Notes: a model not told the origin generated them from the letters alone. Shown: positions 1-11,900, counted from the stretch's first letter. The stretch: DNA of 64,000 nt from Sarcophilus harrisii (GCF_902635505.1 NC_045432.1:77799051-77863050); one strand, 5' to 3'. Numbers and translations: made by a program.

Positions 1-2990
1 GAGGCCTGAGAAAGACTGGTGACAAAGAGATGATCAAAGAATAGAGGAAGGATAGAAAAACATGAGAGGGTGTAAGAGAAATAAAGAAATATAAAGAGGA
101 AGAAAAAGGGATAAAGTAAGAAAGAAAAGACACACACACAGAGTGTATGTGTGAATGAGATTAAGAGATTAATAATGATAGAGAGAGAAGGTGGAGAGAC
201 AGCAAGAAATAAGACAAAGAACAAGAGTGAGATACAGACATAAAGAGAAACTGAGAGAAAATAAGAAAGATCAGAAAGCATTCAAGAGAAAAGAAAATGG
301 GAGATAGAAATAGAGTTAAAGAAGTATAAAGGAAGAAAAGAAGGAGAGAAATAAAGAAAAAGAGAATATGAGAGAAAGTAACGAGACTAAGCTGGAGAAG
401 AGAAGCAATGAGAAATAAGAGTGGATATAGATATAAAGAGAGACTCAAAGATGGAAAAAGACAGAATGAAAAAGTGAGAAAGACTGAGGACAAAGAGATG
501 ACGAAAGAATAGAGGTAGGATAGAAAAACATGAGAGGTTGAAAGAGAAAAAAGTGACCAAGAAAGAGAAATAAAGATATGAAATAGTCAAGAGAAATTGA
601 AAGAATGGGAGAAAACAGAGAGAAAAAAGAATGCAAGACACAAAGACAGAAATAGAATTAAAGAAGTATAAAGGAAGAAAAGAGGTAGAGAGGAAAAAGT
701 AAGAAGGAGAGAAATAAAGAGATAGAGATAAAGTAAAAGAGAATATGAGAGAAAGTAACTAGACTAAGCTAGAGAAGAGAAGCAATGAGAAGTAAGAGTG
801 GATATAGATATAAAGAGAGACTCAAAGATGGAAAAAGACAGAATGAAAAAGTGAGAGAGAAAAAAAGATTGAGACAAACAGAAATAGATCAAAATAACTG
901 AAGAGAAGGAAAAGAGACGCAATGTGAGAGAGCGAGGCCTGAGAAAGACTGGGGACAAAGAGATGATGAAAGAATAGAGGTAGGATAGAAAAACATGAGA
1001 GGTTGAAAGAGAAAAAAGTGACCAAGAAAGAGAAATAAAGATATGAAGTAGTTAAGAGAAATTGAAAGAATGGGAGAAAACAGAGAGGAAAAAGTAAGAA
1101 GGAGAGAAATAAAGAGATAGAGATAAAAGAGAATATGAGAGAAAATAACTAGACTAAGCTAGAAAAGAGAAGCAATGAGAAATAAGAGTGGATATAGATA
1201 TAAAGAGAGACTCAAAGATGGAAAAAGACAGAATGAAAAAGTGAGGCCTGAGAAAGACTGGGGACAAAGAGATGATGAAAGAATAGAGGTAGGATAGAAA
1301 AACATGAGAGGGTATAAGAGAAAAAAGTGACTTAGAAAGAGAACTAAAGATATGAAGAAATATGAAGTAGTCAAGAGAAATTGAAAGAATGGGAGAAAAC
1401 AGAGAGAAAAACGAATGAAGACACAGACAGAAATAGTTAAAGAAGTATAAAGGAAGAAAAGAGGTAGAGAGGAAAAAGTAAGAAGGAGAGAAATAAAGAG
1501 ATAGAGATAAAGTAAAAGAAAATATGAGAGAAAGTAACTAGACTAAGCTGGAGAAGAGAAGCAATGAGAAATAAGAGTGGATATAGATATAAAGAGAGAC
1601 TCAAAGATGGAAAAAGACAGAATGAAAAAGTGAGGCCTGAGAAAGACTGGGGACAAAGAGATGATGAAAGAATAGAAGTAGGATAGAAAAACATGAGAGG
1701 GTATAAGAGAAATAAAGATATGAAGAAATATGAAGTAGTTAAGAGAAATGGAAAGAATGGGAGAAAACAGAGAAGAAAAAGTAAGAAGGAGAGAAGTAAA
1801 GAGATAGAGATAAAGTAAAAGAGAATATGAGAGGAAGTAACTAGACTAAGCTGGAGAAGAGAAGTAAGAGTGGATAGAGATATAAAAAGAGACTCAAAGA
1901 TGGAAAAAGACAATGAAAAAGTGAGAGAGAAAAAAAGATTGAGACACAAACAGGAATAGATCAAAATAACTGAAGAGAAGGAAAAGAGATGCAATGTGAG
2001 AGAGCGAGGCCTGAGAAAGACTGGGGACAAAGAGATGATGAAAGAATAGAGGTAGGATAGAAAAACATGAGAGGTTGAAAGAGAAAAAAGTGACCAAGAA
2101 AGAGAAATAAAGATATGAAGTAGTCAAGAGAAATTGAAAGAATGGGAGAAAACAGAGAGGAAAAAGTAAGAAGGAGAGAAATAAAGAGATAAAGAAAAAG
2201 AGAATATGAGAGAAAGTAACGAGACTAAGCTAGAGAAGAGAAGCAATGAGAAATAAGAGTGGATATAGATATAAAGAGAGATTCAAAGATGGAAAAAGAC
2301 AGAATGAAAAAGTGTGAGAGCGAGGCCTGAGAGACTGAGGACAAAGAGATGACGAAAGAATAGAGGTAGGATAGAAAAACATGAGAGGGTATAAGAGAAA
2401 AAAGTGACTAAGAAAGAGAAATAAAGATATGAAGAAATATGAAGTAGTCAAGAGAAATTGAAAGAATGGGAGAAAACAGAGAAAAACGAATGAAGACACA
2501 AAGACAGAAATAGTTAAAGAAGTATAAAGGAAGAAAAGAGGTAGAGAGGAAAAAGTAAGAAGGAGAGAAATAAAGAGATAGAGATAAAGTAAAAGAAAAT
2601 ATGAGAGAAAGTAACTAGACTAAGCTGGAGAAGAGAAGCAATGAGAAATAAGAGTGGATATAGATATAAAGAGAGACTCAAAGATGGAAAAAGACAGAAT
2701 GAAAAAGTGAGAGAGAAAAAAAGATTGAGACACAAACAGAAATAGATCAAAACTGAAGAGAAGGAAAAGAGACGCAATGTGAGAGAGCGAGGCCTGAGAA
2801 AGACTGGGGACAAAGAGATGATGAAAGAATAGAGGTAGGATAGAAAAACATGAGAGGTTGAAAGAGAAAAAAGTGACCAAGAAAGAGAAATAAAGATATG
2901 AAGAAATATGAAGTGGTCGAGAGAAATTGAAAGAATGGGAGAAAACAGAGAAAAAATAATGCAAGACAGCAAGAAATAGAGAAAGTAAAA
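1..2990. repeat. GA-rich tandem array with irregular 310-470 bp units
   Basis: The + strand is almost entirely A and G, with scattered C and T. It is not simple sequence: a recognisable unit recurs, beginning 'gaggcctgagaaagactgg', then 'gacaaagagatgatgaaag', 'aggtaggatagaaaaacatg', 'gaaattgaaagaatgggag' and 'gactcaaagatggaaaaag'. Unit starts lie near 1, 478 (variant), 934, 1243, 1632, 2006, 2322 and 2789, so spacing varies between about 310 and 470 bp through internal gains and losses. The minus strand is correspondingly C/T-rich and gives long open frames rich in Ser, Leu and Phe, with no start context, splice pattern or family resemblance; I treat these as composition effects. I do not recognise the repeat as a named family. 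Confidence 0.9.
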
Positions 2991-5800
2991 CAGTTTTTAT
3001 GTGAATGAGATTAAGAGAAAGATTAATAATGATGGAGAAAGGAAATAAGACAATAGAAGGCAAAAGAGAGAAAAGAAAATGTGACTCACAAAGCAGAAAT
3101 ATAGCAAAAGAAACAGAAGAAGAAAAAACAGTGAAAGAGCAAAAAGTGAGAAAGAAGGAAAAAGAACATGGGAGAAAAGGGAAAATATGAAAGAGTGGGA
3201 CTTGTAATAAAACAGAATGAAACAGAAAAGGAAACTGAGAGAAAAAGTAATAATAGTGAGACTAAGAAACAGAATGGGAGACACAAAGACAGAAATAGAG
3301 AAGGAAGAGAGAAATAAAGAGATAAAGGTAAGGTGAAAGAGTGAAAGTAAGAAAGAATAAAACAGAGAAGAAAATGGGAGACAGAAACAATGAGTGAGCA
3401 AGAAAGTGGAAGAGAAAATACAAAAGAGTGGGATACCATCAGAAAAAGAAATAGGATAGAGGGAAAAGAAAGGGAAAGAGGTAAAAGAATGAGGGTGAAA
3501 AGAGAGTAAAAAATAAAGTGGAAGAGAAAGTATGAAAGAGTAGGACTGAGAAAGAAAGAACATAAAGTAGTCAAGAGAAATTGGAAGAGAAGAAATTGGG
3601 AGATAGAAACACAGAGAAAAAGTAATGAGTGTGGGAGAGAAAAAAGAATGCAAGGCAAAAATAGAGTGAAAAAAGTAAAGAGGGAGAGAAGTAATGAGAG
3701 TGAGATACAGGAAAAAGGTGAGAGAGATGGCGAGAAAGAGAAGCCTAAGACAGACAGAGCAAGGGAAAGAATGAGAAAGAAAAAGTATGGAAAAAGTAGT
3801 AATTAGAGCAAATGAGAGTGAAACAATGAGCCAAAGAAAGAAGGGAAGATAAAGAAAAAAGAGAAAAGGAAGTTGAGAGAAGAAGCAAGAAGGAGAAGTA
3901 ATGAGAGTTGGTTACAGATAGAGAAGCAGAAACAGTGAATGAAATAAAGATAGAGATAATTACAGACACATAGATATGGTGAGAGAGAAATACGAGTAGG
4001 ATGCAGAGAGTGAAGGCATGAGGCACAGGAAGACAAAATGAGAGTAAAAGAAGTCTGAGATCAGGATAAAGAGATGGAGAAAAACAGAACAAGAGAAGGA
4101 AAAAAGAACAAAAAAGTTAAAGTGAGACACAAAGAAATAAGAAGCAAAAGAGAGGTAGTGAAAGAGAAAAAAGCGAGTGAGAAATAAGTGGGATACAAAC
4201 TAAAGCAAACAGAAAGAATGGAACTGAGGGAAAGGAAGAGAATGAGAATAGAAGACAAAAAAGAGAAACAAAATTGAAAGAAAAATGAATGAGACACAAA
4301 TTGAATGAAAAAAGTAAGCGAGAGAAAGATTAATACGGAGAGAGAAATAGTAAGAAAGATTGGGACAAAGAAATGGAGAAAGACAGAAGAAAGAGAATGA
4401 GAAAGATAAAGCAAGAAATAGAAAAATATGGAAGAGAAATTGGGAAACAGCAACACAGAGAAAAAAAGTACTGAGAGCAAGAGTGGGGGATTGGAAAAAG
4501 AATGCAAGGTACAGATAGAAATAGAGTGATAGAAGTAAGGAGGAAGAAAACAAAGGGAGAGAGAAATAAAGAGATAGAGCTAAAGGGAAGGTAAGAAAGA
4601 ATAGAACAAAAAGAAAAGTTGAATGAGAGAGTAGAATACAGACAAAATAGTGAGAGAGATTAATAAAGATGAAAAGAGAAGAAAAAGAGGGATGGGGAAT
4701 GATATTGAGAGTGAGTGAAACAGAAAGGGAACCTGAGAGAAAGAATAGAAGACAAAGAAAATATGAGAGAAAGTAACTAGACTAAGCTGGAGAAGACAAA
4801 GAAAAAAGACATGAGAAGTGAGAAATACAGTCATGGGTGATAAAGGGAGACAGTGAAAGAAAAATACAAATGGTATAGAGAAAAAACAGTGAGCAAGAAA
4901 GCGATTATAAAACAGAATGAAATGGAGAGGGGAGAGACAGAACAAAGAAAAGAAAGAAAGAGAGAATAAAAAAGCAAGAGAGTGGGACTGATAGCAAAAC
5001 AGAAAAGAAAATAATGAAAGAAAGAATAGAAGAGAAGGGAGAGAGAAATAAGAGTGAGATAAAGACGGGGAGCCCCAAAGTAAGAAAGATTAGAACAAAG
5101 ACATATCAAGGGAAAATGACTGAGAGTGAAACAGAAAGAGAACTTGAGAGAAGAAGCAATAAGGGTAGGATACAGACAGGCAGAAACAGTGAATGAAATA
5201 AAGAGAACGATTAATAAAGAAAAAGGAAAAGTGAGAAAGATTAGTACAAAGATATGGAGGAAGACAAAAAGAAAAGAAAAGAAAGAGTAAAAGAAAAAGG
5301 GAGGGATACAAAGAGAAATAAATAGTGAGAGCAACAGATTAATAAAGACGAAGAAAGTAAAAGCAAAAATGAGACAAGGTGAGAGAAAGTAATGAGAGTA
5401 AGACAGAGAATGAGAAAGCAAGAAATAGAATGGAGGAGGGATTTAAAAAAACACAAGCAACTGAAGAAAAAAGGAGAAAGAAAGAGTGGAAGATAAAGAT
5501 AAAAATAGAAAAAAAGTGAGACTCAGAGAATTCTGAGAAAGACAGAAAGTGAGAAAAAAAAGTGGAGGGAAATAAGAACAATGATAAAATGGGAGAGAAA
5601 AGGTAATGAGATGGAGAAAGCAAGTAGAGAAGAGAAAAAGAATGAAACACAAAGGGAAAGAGTGAGAGAAAGAATAGAAGATAAAGAAAAAAGCAAGAGA
5701 GAGACAGAGGGGAAAAAGGAGGAAGTGGGGAAAATGAGAAATAGAAAATCAAGAAAGAAATGAGAGAGGGAGAGAATGATGAACAACAGTGAAAGTCTTA
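2991..5800. repeat. GA-rich purine tract, diverged continuation
   Basis: The purine bias continues from the array on the left, but the 310-470 bp unit is no longer clear. Short words such as 'gagaaagaa', 'agtgagaga' and 'aacagaatga' recur in changing order. One return of the left-hand unit's phrase 'gaaagtaactagactaagct' is seen near 4765-4790, which ties this stretch to the array. The edge at about 5800 is sharp: ordinary-composition L1 sequence starts there. The open frames on either strand are low complexity (Lys/Glu/Arg on +, Ser/Leu/Phe on -) and I do not call them genes. Confidence 0.85.
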
Positions 5801-6137
5801 GTTCGTCTCACCAGTTCCATGATCCAAGATATTCCCACAGGAGTCATGATGAAAAATGCTGTCCACATCTAGAGAAAGAACCAATGGCATATTAATGCAG
5901 AGCAAAGCTTCCTATTTTTCACTTCTTAATTTTTGTTTTTTTAATTTGTTTCTTCTTTGACAACATGACTAGCATAGAAATATGTTTTACGTGATTACAG
6001 TTAAATAACCTGTATACAATTCTGTACCATCTTAGAGAGGGGTAAGGAAGATAAGAATGGGAGAAAATCAAAAATTTAAAAAGTGAATGTTAAAATTATC
6101 TTTTCATGTAATTACGAAAAAATGAAATACTATTTAA
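5801..6137 (+). mobile_element. L1 LINE, 3' UTR fragment (marsupial type)
   Basis: Sequence from 'ttccatgatccaagatattc' through 'catgatgaaaaatgctgtcc' and 'agagaaagaacc', then a T-rich stretch, 'acaacatgacta' and 'gaatgttaaaattatc' to an A-rich end matches, in order, the 3' UTR of marsupial L1 elements. It contains no ORF2 part, so it is a strongly 5'-truncated copy on the + strand. It lies directly between two GA-rich blocks, and its A-rich tail runs straight into the purine tract. It has many substitutions, so it is old and inactive. Confidence 0.75.
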
Positions 6138-6360
6138 AACAAGTGAGACAGAAAGAAACAGAGCAAGAAAAAGAATGAGAAAGGAAGGAAGAGTTGGAGA
6201 GAGAACACATGAGAAATGGAGGAAAAAGTAAAAGGGATAAGTGGGATAAACAGAAAGAAGGAGAATGTAAGAGAGACAGAGCAAAAGACTGGTAGAATAA
6301 TGGAGAGATTAGAGTGTATACAGAAATAGAATGGAGGACACAAAAGAGAAATTAATGAAA
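6138..6360. repeat. GA-rich block between two L1 fragments
   Basis: About 220 bp of purine-rich sequence ('gagacagaaagaaacagagc' and similar) with the same texture as the left-hand tract. It is flanked by an L1 tail on the left and the truncated start of another L1 on the right. It is most simply a remnant of the same GA tract, split by L1 insertions. Confidence 0.75.
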
Positions 6361-7850
6361 AAAATGCACAGAAAGGTGGTCTAGCTGTATCAGACCTAAA
6401 AGTATAAAGTGGCGGTCCTCAAAACCATATAGTACTGGCTAAGAAATAGAGGGGTGGATCAGTGGAATAGATTAGGTACACATGACACAACAGTCAATGA
6501 CTATAGCAATCTAGTGTTTGATGAACTCACTATTTGACAAAAATTTCTGGGAAATTTTGAAAACACTATGGCAGAAACTAGGCAAAGACAACATCTCACA
6601 CTCTAGGTCAAATGATAGGTCAAAATGGGTTCATGACCTAGATATTAGAAGCAATTTAGCAGAGTAAGGGATAATTTACTGGTCAGATCTTTGGGGAAGA
6701 GAAAACTCTATAACCAAACAAGAAATAGAGAACATTATGAAATGCACAATGGATTGTTTGATGACATTAAATTAAAAAGGTTTTTCATAAACAAAACTTA
6801 TGTAGCCAAGATTAAAAGGAAAGCAGAAAATTGAGGAAACATTTTAACAGACGGTGTTTTTGGTAAAGGCCTCATTTCTAAAATATATAAAGAACTGAGT
6901 CAAACTTGTAAGAATACAAGCCATTTCCCAATTGATAAATGATCAAAGGATATAAACAGATAATTTTCAGATGAAGAAATTAAAGCCTAGTTATATAGGA
7001 AAAATGCTCTAAACCACTATTGATTAGAGAATGCAAATTAAAACAACTCTGAGATACCACCTCTCAGATTGACTAAAATGACAGGAAAATACAATGGTGG
7101 AGAGGATGTAAGAAAACTGGGACACTAATGTGTTGTTGGTGGAGTTGTGAACTGATTCAGCCATTCTGAAGAACAATTGGAACTATGCCCAAAGGGCTAA
7201 CAAACTGTGCATATCCTTTGATCCAACAGAGTATCTGTATCCCAAAGAGATCATAGAGGAGGGAAAAGGACCCACAGGTACAAAAATGTTTGTAGTAGCT
7301 CTTTTTGTGGTGGCAAGAAATTACAAATTGAAAGGCTGTGCATCAATTGGGGAATTGCTGAATAAGTGATGGTATATGAATGTAATGGATTACTATTGTT
7401 CTATATGAAATGATGGGCAGGCTGACTTCAGAAAAGCCTGGAGAGACTTACATGAATTGATGCTGAGTGAAGTGAGCAGAACCAGGAGAACATCGTACAC
7501 GGTAACAGCAAGACTGTGTGACAATCAACCTCGGCGGAATTGGCTCTTCTCAGAAGTGTGGTGATCCAAGACAATTCCAGTTTACTTGGGATGGAAAAGG
7601 CCACCTTGGGGACTGAATTTGGATCAAAGCATACTATGTAATTGTTTTTTTCTCATGGTTTCCCTTTTGATTTTTCTTTCACAACATGGAAACATGTTTA
7701 GAATGATTGTACATGTATAACCTATGTTAGATTGCTTGCTATCTTGGAGAGGGAGAAAAGTTTTTGTAACTCAAAATCTTAAAGAAGTGAATGTTGAAAA
7801 CTATCTTAACATGTAATTGGAAAATAAAATACTGTTAAGTAAAAAAAAGT
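6361..7850 (+). mobile_element. L1 LINE, ORF2 C-terminal part plus 3' UTR
   Basis: This is a 5'-truncated L1. It opens in the ORF2 region after the reverse transcriptase ('ggtggtctagctgtatcaga', 'tagtactggctaagaaatag', 'ggtggatcagtggaatag', parallel to the L1 phrase for ...WYW..NR..DQWNR), passes through the Cys-rich C-terminal region ('ggtggagaggatgtaagaaa', 'tgttgttggtggagttgtga', corresponding to the CWRGCG...HCWW region) and ends in the 3' UTR with 'gatccaagacaattccag', 'catgtataacctatgttaga' and a short A-rich tail near 7840. The reading frame is heavily interrupted, so no protein is expected. GA-rich sequence lies immediately on both sides. Confidence 0.88.
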
Positions 7851-8542
7851 GAGAGTGAGACTAGATGAGAATTCAGTATAAATTCCTGAAACTTAACTAA
7901 AAATATCATTGGCAACAGAAAGTAAAAAAACTGGGAGAGCAAATAGGAGTTTGAGAGAGAGTAAAAGAAATTGAGAAATGCAGGGGAAAGAGAAACAATG
8001 GAATAGAGAGAAAATAAGATGGAGGAGTATAGAAGAGACAAAGTGAAAGACAAGTAGGGAATGAGCAAAAGATTAACAGTAGAAGTAGAGAAAGAATGAG
8101 AGAGACAAACAAAAGCGGAGTGGGGGGAGAGAGAGTAAGAAGTAGTGAGAAAAAGAGGGAGAATGGGAGGACAAGACAGAAAGAGAGATGGAGATAGGGA
8201 ATGAGAAAAAGAATGAGAGGATGACAAAGAGAAAGAAAACTTAGGAAAACAGTGATTTTTTTTTAAAAAAAAAAGGACAGAATGTGAGAGAGCCATAGAA
8301 ATAACAGGAGAGGAAAAAGGAGGAGAGACAGAGAAAGCCCAAAACAGAATGAAATAGAAAATGAGAGTGATACAGAGAGAGTGAGAAATGGGAAGAAAAT
8401 TAGAGGGAAAGAAAAATAGTAGAATAGAGAAAAAAGGGAGATAGAACAAGAGAAATAAAAAGAAAGACAGACACAGTGAAAGAGAATAAAAGATTGGAGA
8501 GGGAAAAGGGGAAAGAGTGGGATAGGAGAGTGTGTGAGATTG
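7851..8542. repeat. GA-rich block
   Basis: Purine-rich sequence resumes right after the A-rich tail of the upstream L1 and runs to the truncated 5' edge of the next L1. It contains a short mixed-composition patch at about 7865-7915 and a T8/A10 run at about 8257-8274. Open frames on the C/T-rich strand are composition artefacts of the same kind as at the left end. Confidence 0.75.
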
Positions 8543-8649
8543 GATTATTAGCTTACAATTTCTCAATCCTTACAAATGAGTGAGTCAAAGAGCAAATTTT
8601 AGGATGGATAATTTCATTAAAGATAATGACAACAATGAGCCAACATATG
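8543..8649 (+). mobile_element. L1 LINE, ORF2 linker fragment (left part of an interrupted copy)
   Basis: 'caatccttacaaatgagtga' to 'aagataatgacaacaatgag' matches the L1 ORF2 stretch between endonuclease and reverse transcriptase (the ...NDYW...DN.NETTYQNLW region). The match stops at about 8649 and resumes at 9273, where the same phrase 'aatgagacaatgtacc' restarts. The two pieces therefore belong to one older + strand L1 split by a later L1 fragment. Confidence 0.7.
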
Positions 8650-9272
8650 TGAACTGATCCAGCCATTCTTGAAAACAATTGAGAACTTTGCCCAAAGGGC
8701 TATCAAACTGTGCATACCCTTTGATCCAGCAGAGTCACTACTAGATTTGTATCCCAAAGAAATCATAAAAGAGGGGATGGGACCCCCGTGTGCAAAAACA
8801 GCACCTTTTTCTGTGGTGGCAAAGAAATGGAAAATGAGGGGATGCCCATTGGTTGGAGAATGGCTGAATAAGTGAATAAGATATATGATTGTAATGGAAT
8901 ATTATTGTTCTATAAAAAATGATGATTTCGGGGAGACTTACCTGAACTGATGCTGAGTGAAGTAAGCTGAACCAGGACAATATTGTACACAGCAACAAGA
9001 TTATGTGATGATCAACTATGATTGATTTAGCTCTTCTAAGCAATGCACTGATCCAAGACAATTGTGAATTCAGAGAGAATTATGGAGACTGAATGTAGAT
9101 AGAAGCATATTATTTTCATCTTTTTCCTTTTTCTTTCTCATGGTTTTCCCCTTTCATTCTGATTTTTCTTTCATAACATGACTACTATGTTTAAAATGAT
9201 TATACATGTATAAATTATATCACATTGCTTGCTGTCCTGGGGAGGATAAACGGGAAGGAGAAAAATATTTGG
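8650..9272 (+). mobile_element. L1 LINE 3' end nested inside an older L1
   Basis: A second L1 piece begins at 'gtgaactgatccagccattc' in the ORF2 C-terminal region, includes 'gcccaaagggctatcaaact' and 'ggttggagaatggctgaata', and continues through the 3' UTR ('actgatgctgagtgaagtaa', 'catgtataaattatatcaca') to 'gaaaaatatttgg'. It is flanked by imperfect 16-bp copies: 8634-8649 (aatgagccaacatatg) and 9273-9288 (aatgagacaatgtacc), 12 of 16 bases agreeing by eye. That fits a target-site duplication. The usual final 60-80 bp and poly(A) of the family are missing at the right end. Confidence 0.72.
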
Positions 9273-9690
9273 AATGAGACAATGTACCAAAATTTATGTG
9301 AAACAGCCAAAATAGTACCAAATGGAAAATTTATGTTTCTAAATACTTACATCAATAAAATAGAGAAAGAGATGGATGAAATGCATATGCAACTAAAAAC
9401 TAGCAAAAAATTAAAAATCCTGAAAATCAAAGGAAAGATTAGTAAAAATTGAAAACAATAAAAGCACTTAACTAATAAAACTAAGAGATGTATTCATGGA
9501 AAAAAAACCCAACAAAATAGAGAAAACATTGGTTAGTTTGAATTTTAAAAAGAAGAAAATCAAATTACCAGTATCAAAAATGAAAAGGGTGAATTCACCA
9601 CCACTGAAGATGAAATTAAAGCAATTATTAGGAGCTATTTTGCCCAATTATATCAACAAATCTAACCATCTAAATGATTTTTCTCTCTTT
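9273..9690 (+). mobile_element. L1 LINE, ORF2 linker to start of reverse transcriptase
   Basis: This continues the older L1: 'aatgagacaatgtaccaaaa', 'tctaaatacttacatcaata', 'ataaaactaagag', 'gaaaatcaaattaccagtat' and 'gaattattaggagctatttt'-type text follow in the order seen in L1 ORF2 (equivalent to ...SRSWFFERINKIDRPL...KREKNQI...YY..LYANK). Several runs are still well preserved (for example the stretch at about 9550-9660), but stops and frame changes interrupt it. It breaks off at about 9690 in a GA-rich block and resumes at 10186. Confidence 0.85.
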
Positions 9691-10185
9691 CTCATCTTTT
9701 TCAAGAATGAAAGAGAAAAATTGCGAGAAATAAATGAGATTGGAAGAAATATGAAAGTGAGAAACAATAAGGGAGTGAGAGAGAATGAGAAAAAGAAAAA
9801 AGGTGTATTCTTGAAAGAAGAAAGAATGGGACAGTGAGGCAAAAATAAGAGAAAAAAGAATGGGAGAGAAAAGCAAAGTAAAAAAGAGTGGGAGACAGAG
9901 CCAGGGAAAGAGAGAAAGAAAAATGGAGAGTGAGAGAAAAGAAAAATAGACAAAGCTTTGGAGACAGGGAAGGGAGCAAAAGAGACAGAAAAAGTGAAGA
10001 AAACAGGGAGCATAAAATAAAGAGATAAGGGCAGAGTGAGGAAAAGGGAAAGCATGAGTCAAAGTGTGGCAGAAAGAAAGAAAAAGAGATGTTGGTGAAA
10101 GAGAAATTCTGTGAGTGGAATACAGAGAAAAAAGGAGAGAGGAAGAGAAAGAAGCAGAGAGCATGAGTGGGAAAAACAATTAGAA
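9691..10185. repeat. GA-rich block inside an L1 copy
   Basis: About 495 bp. It opens with a short pyrimidine run ('tttttctctctttctcatct') and then becomes purine-rich, like the left-hand tract. It interrupts L1 ORF2 at the 'YANK' region. A stretch of about 29 bp of L1 appears on both sides: about 9650-9678 (tatatcaacaaatctaacca...) and about 10197-10226 (tttatgccaacaaaactgaa...). The block therefore looks inserted rather than being a join of unrelated pieces. Confidence 0.7.
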
Positions 10186-11900
10186 ATTCTCTTATTTTTA
10201 TGCCAACAAAACTGAAGATAAAATGAAATGGGTGAATATTTATAAAAGTATAAAATGGAGGAAATAACAAATATAAACAATCTTATCTCAGAGAATCTGA
10301 GTAAATCATAAATGAAATCCAAGGAAAAATTCCTAGTTTAATTATGAATTATATCACACATTTAAAGAACAGTTAATCATTCTGCTATGTAAGCTGTTCA
10401 CAAAGTAATAGAGCAAGATGCCACCTTTACCAAATTCCTTCTATGAGAAAAATATGGTCCTGACAAACTAAATTAGGGATAAAGCTAATAAAGAAAAATA
10501 CACACCAATATCACTAATTATTTAGTTAACCAAGCAGGTATAATATATTAAAAATTATTCACTATGATCAATTTAGATTTATACCAGAAGTATAAGGTTG
10601 GCTCAGAAATGCCATATATTTGAAAAACTACGCATTTATAACACATCATATTAATAAATCACATAATCATTTCAGTTCGGAGGGGAAAAAAAGCCTCGGG
10701 GAAAATATACTTTTATTTCTGATATCCAGTGAGAATATTAATTATGTTTTTTTAATATCTGTAAAATCAGGAACTAGTTTTTATTTGTAACAGAATAACA
10801 CCATAGTCTTTCCCAGTAAGATAATACAAGATTCCTCACTGTCTCTGTTATTATTTGAATACCTTTCTAGAAATGCTCCTATAGCACTGACAATGAAAAG
10901 TAGCTCAGGGAGAACAAATCCATCAAGGGAGAAGAATATCCCTTCTATTGGCAGATAATATGATGTTTACTTTAAGAATTATGGGGTTTCAGAAAAAACA
11001 CTCATCAAAATGACAGCCCCAGTAAAGTTGTAAGATATAAAATGAAACTACAAGTTGTCACCTTTTGTCTACATCACTTACAATCCAAGAGGAAGAGATG
11101 GACAGAAAAACTCTACTAAATCCTCTGTGATGCATTAAAAAATGGATTTAAGAGACTGAGACACGGTTAAGAGTGATCTAAACTCTGCCATAAAGCACTG
11201 CTGAGTGTTTTATGAGTAAAGTACATTGGAGAGAGATTCATTACTCATGGTTGGAGCGTGTCAAAATGTTTTAAAAAATTGTGATGACATTTAAATTAAT
11301 TCATAAATTGAGTTTTTTTTTCAAGCAATATATTACCAAGGCGTTCCTGTATAGGACCATATAAGTCATAATGAAAGTTCATTAATTTCAAGGGAAATAG
11401 TGGGAAAAAATAATAATGAAGGGAGCTTAGCATTATCAAATCTCAGATGATAGTATGAAGCAGTAATCATCTATTTGAATGGTTTATATGGTTTAAGAAA
11501 AGGACTAGAGAAATGGGACTTAGGAGTAAAGGATACAGTCGTTCAGTGTTTTATAAACCCAAAGATATTGATATCATGGATATGGTAGATAGAAGAGTTC
11601 TTGGGAAATCACATTGGACTAGCATTTTATACCACGTAATCGTCATAAGCCTGAAATGGATGTATGACAGTAATATAAAAGGTCATAGCACCAAAAATTA
11701 AGAGTAAAGGTTCCATATATACCAAAATATTCCTAATTTTTTTTCCTTAACAGAAAATTCTCCAAATAAAATTAGTCCTTGTCTCTTAGGAAACGGATAA
11801 ACAAAATGTGATATGAATGTAGTACGATATTATTTAATGTAAAAAAAATGACTATAAAATTCAGAAACTTGGGCAGACTTGTATGAACCTTGGGAACATT
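10186..11900 (+). mobile_element. L1 LINE, ORF2 reverse transcriptase to C-terminus, decayed
   Basis: The interrupted L1 resumes. 'gggtgaatatttataaaagt', 'taccaaattccttctatgag' and 'cactatgatcaatttagatt' correspond to early RT motifs. 'ttggcagataatatgatgtt' at about 10950 lies where the catalytic FADD motif belongs, but reads as a changed L-A-D-N. 'gttgtaagatataaaatgaa' (the ...K.AGYK motif) follows, then C-terminal text such as 'tttataaacccaaagatatt', and scraps of 3' UTR to about 11900 ('gaatgtagtacgatattatt'). It is more decayed than the left part and has many indels; it cannot be active. Confidence 0.78.

Noticed and set aside
161-5786. Many overlapping open frames of 60-218 residues on the minus strand, rich in Ser, Leu, Phe and Ile
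   Set aside because: They are the translation of a C/T-rich strand that rarely contains stop codons. They overlap in several frames, repeat with the GA units, and show no domain, signal or start context.
8669-8875. 68-residue + strand open frame as a small gene
   Set aside because: It is the L1 ORF2 C-terminal region inside a nested L1 fragment.
9225-9837. Two + strand open frames (75 and 113 residues) as host genes
   Set aside because: They are L1 ORF2 linker sequence running into a GA-rich block.
7835-10322. Further long minus-strand frames (up to 243 residues) opposite GA-rich blocks
   Set aside because: Same compositional cause. They run across the boundaries of GA blocks and L1 pieces, which no real gene here would do.
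6361-11900. Active or intact L1
   Set aside because: Each copy is truncated, broken by stops and other insertions, and the reverse transcriptase catalytic motif is altered.
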